Of a DNA stretch of 64,000 nt, positions 1 to 14,420 are shown piece after piece; position 1 is the first letter of the stretch, and each line of letters begins with the position of its first letter. The position numbers and the translations under genes were made by a program. The notes beneath the pieces are model-generated. The model was not told the DNA's origin, did no database searches, and saw only the letters and a program-made list of their open reading frames with translations. Origin of the DNA: Montifringilla adamsi (taxonomy: Eukaryota > Chordata > Aves > Passeriformes > Passeridae); the NCBI GenBank assembly GCA_017590115.1, contig JAGGNK010003224.1, positions 262,649-326,648 on the forward strand, read 5' to 3'.

Positions 1-201
1 TTTTAATTTAAAGAGACAGTGACTAATCAGTCAGGTCATCTCTTCTTTCTAGTTTTGTAAATCTCACTACTTAGCTATCTCTTTTCCAGATAGGGAAGTT
101 TTTTTTAATTTAAAGAGACAGTGACTAATCAGTCAGGTCATCTCTTCTTTCTAGTTTTGTAAATCTCACTACTTAGCTATCTCTTTTCCAGATAGGGAAG
201 T
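1..201. repeat. Two-copy tandem duplication, 102-bp period
   Basis: Bases 1-99 recur with essentially no change at 103-201. Both copies contain the same landmarks in order (gagacagtgactaatcagtc, then ctatctcttttccagatagg). The first copy starts at the window edge, so the array may continue leftwards. It lies in GHR intron sequence. It could be a recent tandem duplication, part of a minisatellite, or an assembly artefact. Confidence 0.9.
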
Positions 202-3200
202 CCTGGCATATGTATGTCAAAAGATCTGATCTTGAGATTTTTGGTAGGCTTGTCTGAAGACAGTTTAGGATAGGATCTTGATTTTCCTTTCCAACTCTGA
301 TGAAGCCGGAGAAGGAGATGTACCTGGGAGAGGACAGAGAGCCCCATTGTGCAAACCAGCTGCTGTCAAATTTAAGAGCAGCTGTTTGGAAGAAGTTTAC
401 AGGCTTTGTGCAGTGACAGCAGGTGATGGTTCTTTGACTTACCTTCTACAAGGCAGCATTAGAGGTACTCCTTTGTAATGTCACTTCTCTAGATGCTTAA
501 CCAACTGATACTTTAATCTGCTCCTCACTTAACCTGGTTTGGAAAAGGCTTGGCACTTTTATGGGAAAAAGGATCCAGATTCGAGCTCAAAATATCTGCT
601 GAGTGATTTCTAAAAGAAGAAAACTTGTAAAAACATATTTGATTTATGGTTCAGTGAGACATACGTAGGCATGTTTGGGGGCCAGGTGTAGATTAATCTG
701 TCAGCATTTTGCCACTGTCGTAGGAATTTCCAACATGTGCCACCATGTTCCATGCCCTTAGGACTCAAAAGGAATCATTCCTATGTTTGGTTTCCCAGCT
801 CAGATAACAGCACAAACATCTCACCAACAGACTGAGACCTACACTGGCCTATAATAAAATTATATAAACAGTCACTGCAAGAAAAGTCTATTTGTGCCTC
901 ATGTGATGAAATTGTGGCTTGTGCCAGGGACCTGTGCAATTGTGGCTTGTGCAAATTTAGGCACAGTGTGAAGCCTATAGTGGAATTGGAGAAAATTTCC
1001 ACAAAATTATATGGTGTTCCTAATTCAAAAGCTCTTTTCAAAATTAAGAACTCAGAATACTTAGCATGAGCAAACCACTAAGGAATCACCAAACCGTTTT
1101 AGGTGGAGATTTCCATAAAAAACAGGCACCTGATACCTGAGATTGTCACCTCAAATAAATATATTAGAGCAAAGACTAAAACATTCAAATACTAGATTTT
1201 GTAGTGGGATGTGTAAAGAAGACTTGCTGATGGCATTGTTAGCTCCACTACTGATACATGTTTTATTTTAACATGCTTCTGTTGTCTTATGTCTGTTTTC
1301 TCATGTGGAACCTGAATGTACTCTCACTACTCTTCCCATCTTCCAACAATTTTTCTCTCTTACGCTAAGATAAGGTCACAAAAACTACTAAAGTTTTTGA
1401 GTTTTGTTTTATGGTTGTCACTGCAGTTTCTGGAGTACCATAATTTTCATTTTTCTCTTCGCTGAAATGTTTTGATTTCATTTGAATGCTTTCCTCAAGC
1501 TTAATCATCTAGAAATCAGCCTGAAAATCTTGCAGGGTATACTGTAGCATTTCCCATTTTCTTTGGTTTCTGGTTTTGTTGCAATAATTTGTACGTTGAA
1601 AATCGTATTTTTACTGATAATTTGACTTTTGATTTTATTCTTTCTGGTAGAACTAACAAACATAGTTAAAGATGAAAAATTGAAGGATTGTAAAAAAAAG
1701 ATAAGTTTTTCATATTTCAAACAAAGCAAAGCTGGGCACTAAACTTACATAAAACTTCATGCTCTTGTTGTTTCCTAAACCAGCTTGCTTATTTGTCATT
1801 AATATACATGGTTCTCAGATTTGTTGGAGCCTAAGTTGGAGCTGGTTATACAGTCAACACAGAAATGTTCTTCCAAATTTCAGGTTCATTTAATCAGTAG
1901 AAATTGTTCTAATTAAGTTCATGTGTGGCATGTGAAAACAGTACAAGCTGATTTCTTTTGTCTTTCATGAAGCACTGAGCTCAGCTTTCCTGAGTTTAAT
2001 CCAGCTGTGACCAGCATTAAACACTAATGAACATCTGCCAAGGAAGGGCTTTTTAATGGAAACAGTGTCATTCTTTTGGTAGAGTCTTTACTGCTGTGTT
2101 TTAGAAAAGAAATCCATGTTTTTCACAGTTTGCAAACTTCAACTATACTGGTTGATGTAAACCTCTCCAACTGTTCAGGATCATTCTGGCCTCAAAATCA
2201 ATGACAGGGAGCAAACATTTGACAAGTTTATTTCTTAGACATGTAAATGCAAGTAGGTCTAGAATGTTGCAACATTTTAAACAGACTGTATGTTTACTTT
2301 TTCCATTTAATCCTTTCCCTCTGTTTTGAGCTTTTTCAGATCTAACGTTTTGCTGTAACTTCTGTCTTTCTGTTGAGTTTCTTGAATGTCAACTTTCCAC
2401 AGAAATATTTTGCTCTTTCTTTTTATGTTTTCATTAAAAATTAATTTTGTAGCTACTCAGAATATCAAAGATTAAATATTTTGAAAGAAGGAGTGTTTGT
2501 TTAAAATTAAGGGGTTTTTGTCAGTTACTCAGAGCTTGTGAATGAGCCTAGGCTGGTTCTTAAGGCAGATGCCAATTTGTGCAGTCCCTTCGGACTTTTT
2601 GGAAAAGCAGAATAAATTTATACCTGTGGCTGTAATGCAGACTAATTGGTGTCACTTATTTCAGTTGAATAGCAACATTTGTGCATTGGCTTTTTTGTTC
2701 TCAGGCAGGTGTACATCACTGATACCTTATCTTCTTATCTGCTTGTGTATAATTATCTAGTCAGTCTCCTGCTGTGGCTTCTGGTCTCTCCTGCAATGCT
2801 TCAAGCAACACTCAGCCAGGTGTTTTTTCCACCAAATAAGGCAGGACGGAGTGCTCTGCTCACTCACAGTCAAATTTCTACGAGGCTGTCTCTCACTGTC
2901 TAGACGAGTAAATGGCTTTGGAACTCCTACCCTTGAGATCAGCTGGACACCAGTTAGCCATCCCTGCTGGCTTGGTCGTGTCCCCTCACACTGCTTGGCT
3001 GCTCTGTGTGGTGCAGGATGGCCGTGACCCCTCCCAGAGCTGTGCTCGGTGTCCCTCCGGAGTGTGAGGACAGGGCAGCTCCCTGCCTGTGCTCCAGCAT
3101 TTTTGTGTGGGGATGAGCAGCTCCAGCATCTCGTCAGGCAAAAGCAAACAGCTCTTTGAAATAGAAAGAATCACAAAATTTAGGTTCACTTTTAGCTTCC

Positions 3201-6200
3201 ATTTAAGCTTCCTTCTATAACATGCATTTATAAAGCTGCTTCAAGGTAGGGGTCATAGGATTTATTCAATACTTGGGTTCTTGTCTTCTTTCTGTATGCT
3301 TTTCTTCCTTTTTCTTCTTCTGTCTTTCTTTATCTATTTTTTGTGGGCTGCTTTTAGCTCACCATAATAACATCTGCAGTAACTGAGAGTACAGGATTAT
3401 TTAAATGTTGTATGAGGGGTTCAGCAGTGGAAGTCAAAAGTAAGGATTCTGCAACTGTCTCCTGACAAATTCTGTTGAAACACATACCATAATGTATAAT
3501 CCATCTCACCTTTCCAAAATTGCACTGGCTCTGCAGGACCATCAAGACTTAGAAATTATTTAAATAAACTGAGACAGTATGAATTGCTCTATAATCAAGA
3601 ATTGTACCTAAGTAAAGGGTAACATTTCATAAGGTGACTCTTGTTGCTATAACAGAAGCAGCTATCTGTACAGCAAAAATATGGGAATAATTACAAAGAC
3701 TTTCTGATCCCAATTTGAATTGCATTCAAGAAATGTATTCAACTTTGGGATATAATTTAGTCATGAGTTAGTCATAAACATTTTTCCCTCTTCAGATACT
3801 GCTTTACCGTTGAAATCTGATCAAACATACAGTTCATCTTTTAGCTCAACAGATTTTGTTCTATGTAAGTACATTACTGAAAATGAACCAAAGTTGGTTA
3901 GTTTTCCTTTAGTTTTCCTTCACATATCAACATTGCGCATTATTTGCTTTAAAATAGGTTTTTGCATTTACTTTTTGGCCTGATTTTTTCTGATTCTAGT
4001 ACTATCATTTAGTCTCTGTTTCCTTAAACTGTATCAGTATACCCTTCGACATTTCTTAAATTGAAAAACTTAGTAAAATACAATCCATAACATATCAAAT
4101 TTAGAAGATGGTACAACAACATATTGCATTGGTAAAATAGAATCACAAACAAAAATCTCACCAACAATTTCCTTATATTACTGTTGAGAGTGTCTCAGAC
4201 TTCTGTGAACAGTTAAAAAAATGTACTGTTGATATTTGTCTATAGGCATTGAGATCTAACAGTTTCTGCCATAGGAAGATCCACTCTTAGTGTGATGCTG
4301 AAAAGCTGGATCTCAAAAAAATGCTGGGAAATTCAAAGATCCTTTGGAAATGGTCCACTAAGAACAAACATTTGCTTATTGATGATTACTAATATTCTAC
4401 ACCTCGAAAATTTGGAAAATACTGCTGTCAATGTCTTTCTGTGGAAAAAGAAGTCATAATGTTCTTCTTTGTGGTTCACTGTATTTGGGCCTGCGAGGAC
4501 TAGTGCAAAAGACCTGTGACTGAGCAGTAACATGCTGACCTCTATAAAACTTCCTTAAAGACATGTTCTGAGGCAATTTCTTAGAAAAAATTTAAATATT
4601 CTGAGCAAAACTGGTAAACCACATGGGATGTGGAACAAGGCTGCCAGCATTAATTTTAGTAGGAAATTAAAGAGTTACTTTCCACCCAAAACTAAACTGG
4701 ATTTTGTTTTTTCCTCTTAGACTTGTGTAACTCCATTTTATCTGCTGATGTTGATTCATACAGTAGTACAACCAGCACTAAATAGAGAGGAGTTTTTCAC
4801 TGACACAGAACAATTTTCTGAAGTAAAATTTTATATCATCACTCAGGGAGGGTCTCACATGACTCATCCTCACAGGTTTTTTGTATTCATTGTTTTAAAG
4901 ACAAGTCTAACACTTTTGAACTCATCATGTTTTTCTGTTCACCTGTAGAGGGAGTGAATTAATCACTTAATCTCATGTTCCTCAGTGTGCCAAAAATGTA
5001 GTTTTGGTCATTTTATATAATTACACCGTGCACTTTTTGATGAGGAGATGGTGTGATTATTGTTTATACCTATCTGAGTAGCAAACTCGTACTGTGCAGC
5101 GGTAGATGGAATCATCACAGTTCTGAGACTGTAGTCAGGAAAATCTGGCTAAGTGCACACAAGTGGTCTGTGACTTGTTTTAAGTTTTTAATTTGCTCTT
5201 ACTAAAGCACTGGAGCAAAATCACAACTTCTGGCTTTAATGGTGTGTTTGCTGATGTTTACAAAGTAGCAGAGGATACTGAAAGAACACTCAAGAGAGCG
5301 TGGAAAGTTGGGCAGGAAGGGTGGTGATGCATGGCTACTGTAGGAGACAAGTTCTGCAGTACCTGCCTTCAGAGTTTCCAAAATCATAGGGTCTCTAGAG
5401 CAGACAAGGTGTATCTCATTGTAATACCTAGGTCAATGAATAGCACATGTCAGTGACTAACCACCTGCCTCTAGAAAACTGACTGCAGATGGAGCTTTCT
5501 AACTGACTGGCACTTAGCGTGTGTTTAATGTGTGTCTGACACATTGAAGCAAGTTGTTGATGGCAGGATTTTCTGAGTAACCATTTTGGATTTAGCAACT
5601 GTTCTTCCTTCCATCCATCTGAACTCAGTTGAGGCTCCCAAAGCAAACCTCTCTGCTGCTCCTGTTTCTCCCCTGCAAAAAGCAGTAATTTTGGGGAGAT
5701 GATGTGTAATTGTTTCATGATAAGTTGAATGAGGGCAGTTGCAAAACTCTTGATGTATTGTGTGTAAAATGTTCATAACCTCCTGACTTTAGTTGCATAC
5801 TGGAGAGCTCCTAGAGGAAAAGGAAGTGTGTTACTATAAATGGTACGTAAGGATCTTCCTGACTGACCTCTATTTCTTTGTCTTAAAGGCTCATTAGGTC
5901 TTCCCTTATTGATAGTGTCTATTAATCTTTTGTTAATCTTAACAAAGCATGAAAACTGTTGCATGAATGGCACTCAGAGGAATGAACCACTCCTTGGCAT
6001 AGTATTGTTAAAAGTCTATGCTTTTATCAGAAATTAAGTCTTCTTAGGCATGCTAAAGACTATAGTAATTCAAGAGACCTAGGTTAGTCTTTAGTTAACT
6101 TGACTGTTTGGGCTTGGTTTCTTTCCTGTAGGGAAATGTCTGTATTTTCAAATTTTAAAAATTACATCTTCCCTCTAAACACCTCCTGTAGCCATTTGAA

Positions 6201-8654
6201 AAGATTAGTTTATGAAATGTCATTGGAGGAAGATGGAAAACAAGCCAGATGGGAAAGTTTCATTCTTTAATAGCCACCAAACTTCAAGAATATCTCAGGA
6301 GCCTTTATTTCAAGTACTGTACTTCAAGTATTCTGTCTGTGAGCCTTCGCTGTGTAAGCTCTGAAGCTCAGGGCTGACAGCACTGATTCTTAGAAAGACA
6401 AAACAGGTGCCAGAGAAAGTAAAGTTCAGCAGAGGATACATAATGTAAATAAATAATTTTTGGCAGTCTGTAAAAAAAAAAAAAATTTCCTCTGTAAATC
6501 TGTCCACTGTGTTTTTGAATATGTCTGTTTTGTCCAAATCTCCTCTGCAGTAGTAAAATAAGGATTAGTCTGGAGGCTTACTTCTGGCCACCTAGTGCCA
6601 TAGAGATTATCAGAACATCTTTTAGGTTCGCAGCCAGATAACAGAAATGAAAGCTGAAGGAAAATATGTGTTATTCCCTTCAGCCCAACTCACTTCTGAG
6701 TCATAAGTGTCCCCCGTTTGTATGTTCTCTGGTCTTTTGTTCATCCTAGTGCTGAATTGCCAGTACTTCTGGGGGTGGGGGGTGTGTTTTTCCACTGTTG
6801 ACTTAATTCCATCAGTCTAACATCATTTACATGAGCTCTTCTCTTGTTTGGTATTTACATCATCCTGAATTTCAGATAAAGTCAAGATGCATCCAGCTCA
6901 GCAACTTTCCTATTTTGGGAAGAACTTCAGATACTCACTGTTTGTAATTTACAGCTGTGTCACATACATTTCCTTTCATGTGCAGGAATCCAGCTGGGAC
7001 CCAAAAAACATATGTCAAGTCATGGCTGTGAGAACTGCTTGGCACTCCAGTTTCTTAGTTGAGTTTTTTCCAAATAGAACTTTTTTTGTAAATTAGCAGG
7101 ACTTTTAAATTATCTATCACAATATTGGCTTCATTTCTGACCATTAGGAAGTGGAGATTGTTGCTTTATAAATACTATTAAAAGGACAATCATAGTAGGA
7201 CTACTAGACCTTTGCTTAAGAGGAGACAGAACTATTGTCACAGTGATTTTCCTTTTAAAACCTACAAAAAAGAGCATTCTTACAAAAGCAAAAGTACTGC
7301 AAAACTGCAAAGACTCATATTCTTGTTAGGTTTGAAGGTAAAAGGAGGAGAAAACAAATATTTTATTATTCTAGGGTTTGATTTTTAAATTTCACTTTGA
7401 AGTTGGAAGCTTATAGTTCACAGTTCACTGCAATAATAAAGCTCTGAATTATGGAATGAATAAACATCCTGGCCACTGGAATAAAACAGACACTTTTAAA
7501 AGCACAGGGGAAATATGGCACAACAGAGTATTCTAAAATACTCAATTAAGCTTTCTTTGGGATCCAAAAGAAAGTGTTATGGCCTAAAGATGCAAAAAGA
7601 GTGAAAATACCTTATAAGTCCCTGTATACTTCACAGTATGTCTAAAGATGAAATTGGGCGGGTGTCATGATGAAGAATTGGGAAGAATCACTAGATTTGC
7701 CATCTTCAAAAAGTTTTCAATCATCACTGCCACAGGAATTCTTGGGCTTTGAGGACTCAGCTTCTGTTGAGTGTCCGTGACCCTGCTTGCCTAGGATGTT
7801 TTTTGTAGTGGCATTTCTCAGGGAATGGCTCAGTAAAATCCTTTGGAGTTTCACTCCAGCTGAAGGTAACAAATGACCCTCCTAGTAACAGCCTCCATAT
7901 CATCTTTATTTCCATAGTTTTTTAATTGCTATATGGTGACTGTGACAGGTGGACTAAGGAACAAATTGTTGCTGCCTTTTTGGAATGCCCTTCAAAGATA
8001 TTCAGATAGTTGTTCTGTGGATAGAACTGGAATTTTTGGTTCCCTTGAATAAAAACCAAATTTTACTGCTTCAAATGGAGATGGTTTAAAGGTCTCTGTA
8101 GAGTACAAGGCAGGATTTTTCTGTCATGTATGAAAGAGATACTGCAAATATACCAGACAGCTGTAGTTTTGAAGAATGGTTAAAATCTGCAGAAGTCAGA
8201 AATAACTTGAAAGTTTAACAGTAGAAAGTACAAGAATTCAGAGATTAACTCTGATCTCTCAAAAGCAGTGTGAATTAAAAGGACTGAATGCCAAGAACAA
8301 GGCCAGATTGGGGGCCATATTTCTGTGAGTTACTTCATTCAAATGTAACAAGGGTGTGGACGGGAAATAAACAACAAGAAATATCAGGACACATTTCTGC
8401 ATAACCAGCACTGTTTTGATGATGGTTGGGACATAGTGTCATTATCATCTTACCCATGGAGTTTGGGATATAATATCACTGTCAGTGCACGGCTGCATCT
8501 TGGCTGTGAATGAAACCTGGCAAACTCGCAGCCCTGCTTTCATGGAGCACTGATTGTATTAGACCTGATGTTTGACACCTGGATTTGTGAGGAAGACCTC
8601 AGTCTTTCTGTTGTGCTGTCATTATTTGCAGTTGTCCTTAAACAGGTTTGCTAT

Positions 8655-8697
8655 GTCAGTGCTTGCTTGACTTTTGTCAGTGCTTGCTTGACTTTTC
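8655..8697. repeat. Short tandem duplication (~21-bp unit)
   Basis: The unit gtcagtgcttgcttgacttt occurs twice in direct succession. It lies within GHR intron sequence and has no coding meaning. Confidence 0.85.
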
Positions 8698-9138
8698 ACA
8701 CTGCCCTTGCAACCACCTGCTTTCTCCTCCAGTCTGTTACCTTAGTATCTCTCTTGGATGATCCCAGGCACATGCAGTTTCTGCTCTGCATTATCAGGTT
8801 ATGCATGTGGCAGACCCAGAAGTTGCTGTCTTCGCTGTTTGAACTGAGTAACAGTGACTGCAGGCTTACATCAGCTCACGTGTTTCATTTGTAGTTTTTC
8901 AATGTTATGCTTTTCTACCTTACCTCAAGTCTTTTGCTGCCCTTACTTGCCTTCCTGTCATATTCCTTATGCCCTCTTGTGCTTTTCTTTCCAAACATGT
9001 CATTTTCTCATTCTTCTTTTCACCTGTGTCTTTGTTCTCCTTTTTCTTTTTCTCCCTGTTTTGGCTCCATTTGTCTACTCCACTGCAAGTTAGCTGTGCT
9101 GTAGTTTTTCCTTTGTTAAAACACTCTCTGTATTGTTA

Positions 9139-9400
9139 TCAGGCTGTCACTTGTGCTGTTTGCTTTCCTAACACCTCCGCACAGGTATTTGCTGCTGCCA
9201 GGTTTTGCAAGGTGTGCCCCACAGTACCCTGCCCACCCTGGGCTCCATGCCACAGCCACCTCCACCAGGCTCTGGGGCTCAAGGCTTGCTCCCTCCTTAT
9301 CCCCTGGTCAGATCGAGACCTGGCTACCCTTACCCAGTAAGCCAGTGGCCACTGCAGTGCAGTCAAAGTGCCCCACCTGCACAGCATCTTGTTTATAGGA
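9139..9400. other. GC-rich, proline-rich patch of unknown origin
   Basis: A ~260-bp block clearly richer in G+C than the surrounding AT-rich intron. Read on the + strand from 9205 it gives a proline/glycine-rich peptide, but no start, splice site or family match supports a gene. It may be a fragment of a retrocopied coding sequence or an old repeat. I do not recognise the protein. Confidence 0.3.
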
Positions 9401-12400
9401 AGGGAGCTAATATTAAAACAAGAGAAGTAAGTTGCAACATTTAGGCAGGAGCATTAAGATGTGCTCTAGAGTGACTTTTCATTGGTTTGTCAAGTTGCAG
9501 TTCTTAAACCTGGCAGTCTTACTCCCCATATCCTCTGAGTACTCTCCTCTTAGAGTTTGGGACGGTTTTAGGGAATGGGAATGCCAAGTTGAACTTTAGC
9601 TTCTCTTTCTGGAAAGCTTCTCTTTCTGGTGCTGGTTCTGAGCACCAGTCTCTGGTGGTTTTGGAGGGCCCACGTCTCAGCAAGGATAACCCCTCATCAC
9701 TGCATGGTGAGGAGCAATGCATTTGGTTTTAGACAGCTGTTAACTTTGAACTGGGCTTCAGACCAGAAATTGCTAGTACATATGCAGGAGAAAGACGGAT
9801 ATTGAAAATTTTCATCAGTACTGAAAAATTTGTTTGCACTGAGAAGGACATGGAAGACCTTTTGTGGTGTTTGCTGATTGCACATTCTGTTTGACCACAG
9901 GACCTCATTTGTGCTTCCATATTTCCTCACATGCCCTACCACATAATGCTAGTCAATACTGAACATCTACAACAATGGCTGTAACAGATAAAAGCATTAC
10001 ACTTTTTTTTTTGTACATAATTTCTTGAAAAGGTCATTTCAATTTGAGTTACAACTATGTAAGCAATTAAGAGAGAATTGGAAATTGGTTTGTTACATTA
10101 ACTGCCTGTCATTTACAATTACCATGACCTTTGGCTTTGCTTCTCTTTATTTGTTGTATATGAAGGCAGGCCAGTAGACAGCAATTACCTGCAACAGAAA
10201 TCACTTGATTCCACCACTGCACGTGGGAGGGCATGATTTGAAAAGCACATACCAAGTACCATGGAACATGGCACATGTGCACATTCACTCTCTTCCGTGT
10301 ACTCTCATGGGCAATGGTACTGAGTAATGCTGCATGATTGTTTTTTCCCTCAATCTTGAGCTATATTTACTTTGTTTGTGTGTACTACCCTTACATGTGT
10401 GAGCCACATTGGTTGCTGTTCTGTGGATTCCTAATAGCACAGAGAGTGTGGGAAACCAGCACAGCTGTTGGACTTCTATGCTATGGAATAAGCTCAGTTT
10501 CTCATGGCTTTTGTGCTTTTAACTATGTCAGACTACTTGACTAAAGATGGAAAGAGTTTGTTTTTTTTTCTGAAAAAACAGCCAGAATAGTTAATCCGTT
10601 TTGCAGGGATGCCTACATAATGTATTTTGAGGTAGCAGTCACCAAATTAATGTTCAATGTAGAGGTAAACATCCCACTTTCATTCTTCTAAGAAAAACCC
10701 CTGAATTTATCATGAGCTATTGAAATATTTAGACTTACTCCATGGGCGTAATATTCTCTTACAGAGCATTTCCATTCTGTTTTCACTGTGATGCAGCATA
10801 TCAGAGTTATTAAGCTTTGCTTTGTTCTGTCAAGTATTTTGTACAAAAGGATCTGATTTATTACTGATACTAAATACATTTTATTCTTTTCCACAAAAAA
10901 TTGTTCCAGAACTGGTTGGTCCTTTATGGGTCCCTTTTACTTAGGGCAAAAACTGGGTCAGATTAGTAGGCAGCCTGATGAGGAGGTGACCTGGTTGTTG
11001 TCTCCCTGTACTGCATCTTCTGCTCTCTGTATAGGATGTCTGACAATTTATTAGTACTAGATTGCACCTATTCAACATATCATCCACTGACACCAAATGT
11101 GGATCATTTTTCTGCCTAATTTAAACAAATTAGAATTTCCTGGTAGCACAGAAATCAACTGGCTCTTATTAAGTGACCCAACCTTTGATGAGCCTGGTGG
11201 ATTCAGGAGCAGGACCTAATTGACGGAGCATTTACTGCCAATGTACAAATTTGAGCTGCAGGAAATTGCACACCAGCTCTTCATAGCTGTTTTCAATGTT
11301 AACTGTAATGAATTTCCTTCTTTGTATTACCATTTCCACCTTTCTCTATTGCACTCTAGCAGTGACACATTATTGTGCTTTGAGAATGGATTATATGAAG
11401 AGATGTGCTGTTGCATAAGATTTCATTTATCAATGATTTGCATATTGAGACATTATTCTTCTGTGAGTTTAACTTTGCTGTAGTTTTGACTGGTACAGGA
11501 AGTTCTGATAATGGGTAATTCTACTTGAAGCTTCTAAAATTCACAACTATAAATACCTCCTTTTGTTCAGCAAAAGTGCAGCCCCTTTTATGTGGTTTTT
11601 ATCAATCAGTCATATGCTTATTATCATGTCACCTACCAAAGTCCTACACCAATAAATGGAATATTTCTCTACAATTTGTGTACTCCTCTGCTGTTGTCCC
11701 TGCAGAAGAACTAGAGGTCTGGTGGCAGTAGGACTTTCTCCAAGATGATGATAAACTGTTTTGCTACACCCCAGTTACATATGTCAGTTCTTTGCTCTTC
11801 CAGACTTCCAGCTCCTTTTAAACTTATATTTTATTAGAGGGACTTTTAAGCGGGAAGGGGGAAGAAAAAGAAAATTAAAAAAGTAAATTCAGTCTCTAAA
11901 AGAATTAGCCTTCTGACGCTTTTTTCCATGTTTTTTCCTATTGAAATGGCATATTTGGTCAAGCCATTATCTTGAGTAAAGCAAGTGGTTTTATTAATGA
12001 CAGTTTGACTGGAATTTACTGGATTAGATAGGAAATGAGCAAGTGTGCATCCATGCTTTGCTTTGCTCTTCTTTGTTTTGCTCTTCTAGTCTATTTAAAA
12101 TCTTGGTTTGGCAGCCTTTACTTTCAGTACCCTGCTGTCTTTATGCCTAAATGCAGTCAGCTGAGCTATTGCTTACAGTTATCACATTCTGGGACAGCTT
12201 GTTCAGATGGAGCTCACACAGGGTGGACAATGCTGATAATTGACTTGTGTGGGAAACAAGGAATTCATGAGCTCTACCCCAGGAATGCCAAGCCTTACAC
12301 AAGTTAATATGCTAAAGTTTTCTTCAGTCAGTCACCAAATCTGTGTCTGGAAACTTGACACAGAAACTGGAAATGTTTATCATAAGATAATATTTCTTTC

Positions 12401-13767
12401 AAATAGTCATAAAATAAAAATATATTTATTCGTATAAACTGAATACTGAATCCCAAACAAAAATACTCCCTGTTCAAAAATTCTTGGGACTGTTCAAGGG
12501 ACATCTCTGAGAGAAAGGATTAATGGTCCTGTCATGATGGAGTGGAAAAGAGAGACCTGGGGATACATTCCTCTGAAGTTAGGATGTAAGAAACCAAATA
12601 TTAATCTGTATTCTGCATTTATAATCCTCTCCATTGTAAATGATGCCATTCTGGTTGTGCTATGATCTCTTTTCATAAAAGAGTTTGTACATCTGAAAGT
12701 GTGTATAAAGCTGGTAAATTCCAGAGAATTTATTATTAAGACATGGTAGAGCCTATATCTAAGATTCTGCTGGACCTCTCAAAATCTAAGTGAAGTTTGA
12801 TTCAATTCAGTTCATTTCATTATGTGAAAAAGTGACAGTGTGACTTTATTTACCCCTACAGATGAGAACATGGTCTGCATGATCTTTAAATATTGTATGT
12901 TCTAGCTATAAATACAGCTATGAATACATCAACAGAAATACTCTAATTTAGTAGAGTTTTCCAATATATCATTTTCTCAAGTTCTTAATGTGTTGCAGTA
13001 AAAATAACTATATTTGCATGTAGCTGAGGATAGAAACAGCAAAAACCATAGCATGTACTTCCTTCTATCTGTTTATAGAAGAAGGGAATGACACATGTCT
13101 TCTTGATTATAGGTATTATGCAATTGTGGCAATTTTATTCATGTCTTTGAAGTAAAAGCAGAAAATTTAATTCATTTTTCTTGTTCTGTTTTGAAACTTT
13201 TTTTCATTTGTTTTGCTTTTATATAATAATTTGATTTTCAATTAAATAAGAAAATTCAAATTTGAAAGCTGGAACACTCACACTTTTAAAAGTTATAAAC
13301 ACAATACTGTTCTTGAATCTTTTATCCTATTTTATTTTGGATTTATGTTACAACGATTTGTAGTTTCGTGATCATGTGCTGTTTCGAACAAAGACATCTA
13401 CTAGATGGAAATTGTTTGACAAATGATGTAAGACTGAGTAAAAGCTCAAATCAATGTCAATCCCAGAAGCATGTTGAAGTTTTGCTAAAGCTGTCAAACA
13501 CTAAATATCACATTAAAAAAATTACACACAGTAGTAAAAATGTTCTGTTTCAATATTTTCTGGAAAAAGAACAGTGCCATTTTTTTCCCTTTGCAGCAAC
13601 AGTTCATTTCAAAATTTATTTCAGTTTTAAACTGAAACTTATTTAAAGTTCAGTAAAATAGAACATGCTGGCTAAGAAAAAAGCCAGCTTTTTTAAATCT
13701 TTCCAATCAAACTTCAGTTATTTTAGGGTGGCAAGATGTATTCTCAGTGTTTTGGGGAGGCAGGAGA

Positions 13768-13785
13768 GGGAAGGGGAGGGCAGGG
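13768..13785 (+). other. G-quadruplex-type motif
   Basis: Four G-runs (GGG-AA-GGGG-A-GGG-CA-GGG) on the GHR sense strand fit the canonical G3+N1-7 pattern. It is intronic, and folding or function is inference only. Confidence 0.6.
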
Positions 13786-14156
13786 AGGTTTAATCTAACC
13801 AGCTTGTGAAATCTATTTACAGACATGTTCTCACGCCTTGTTCATTGTCCAAAGTGTAAAATCAGACCATTTTATGGGATGAGCAAAACAGAAATTCATA
13901 ATACTCGTGTATTAGGGCCTGATATTGATGCTTGGCGGTGTGTAATATAAAGTACACAATTTAAACCATTGAGCCCGAGAAATACAGATTGGTCAGGCGT
14001 GGAGTGGCTGTGTCTGTCTGAGCCATAAATAAAGGGGTCAGCGTTCATGAGGGCCACAATATCCTCCTGTGTAGCAGGAAGTGCCTTGTGCTTGTGGATA
14101 CTGTATCTTAATACTTTTTCTGAATTTGAAGGTAAATATCTTGTATCAAGTATTAT

Positions 14157-14420
14157 CGCAGAATCACAGAATCACTGAATGGTTTGCGCTGGAAGGCACC
14201 TGTAAAGATCCTCTAGTCCAACGCACCTGCAATCACCCAGGATGTCTTCAACTAGACCAGGATGCTCAGACCCCTGTCCAGCCTAGTCTTGGATGTTTCC
14301 TGGGTGGGGCACCCACCACCCCTCTGGGCAATTTATTCCAGGTTTTCCCTGTCCTGACACTAACATATTTCTTCCTTTTATCTTGTCTGAAATTCTGATA
14401 CTTCCAAAACTTTTGCAAAG
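14157..14420 (-). mobile_element. CR1 LINE 3' fragment
   Basis: It begins with cagaatcacagaatcac, the reverse complement of the CR1 terminal attctgtg repeats. The typical antisense CR1 text follows: a 'ctggaaggcacc...' segment, then a block on a lead that sums up the 'ccaccacc...ctgggcaa' tail region. It is degenerate and truncated at its internal end, and lies within the GHR intron. Confidence 0.85.
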
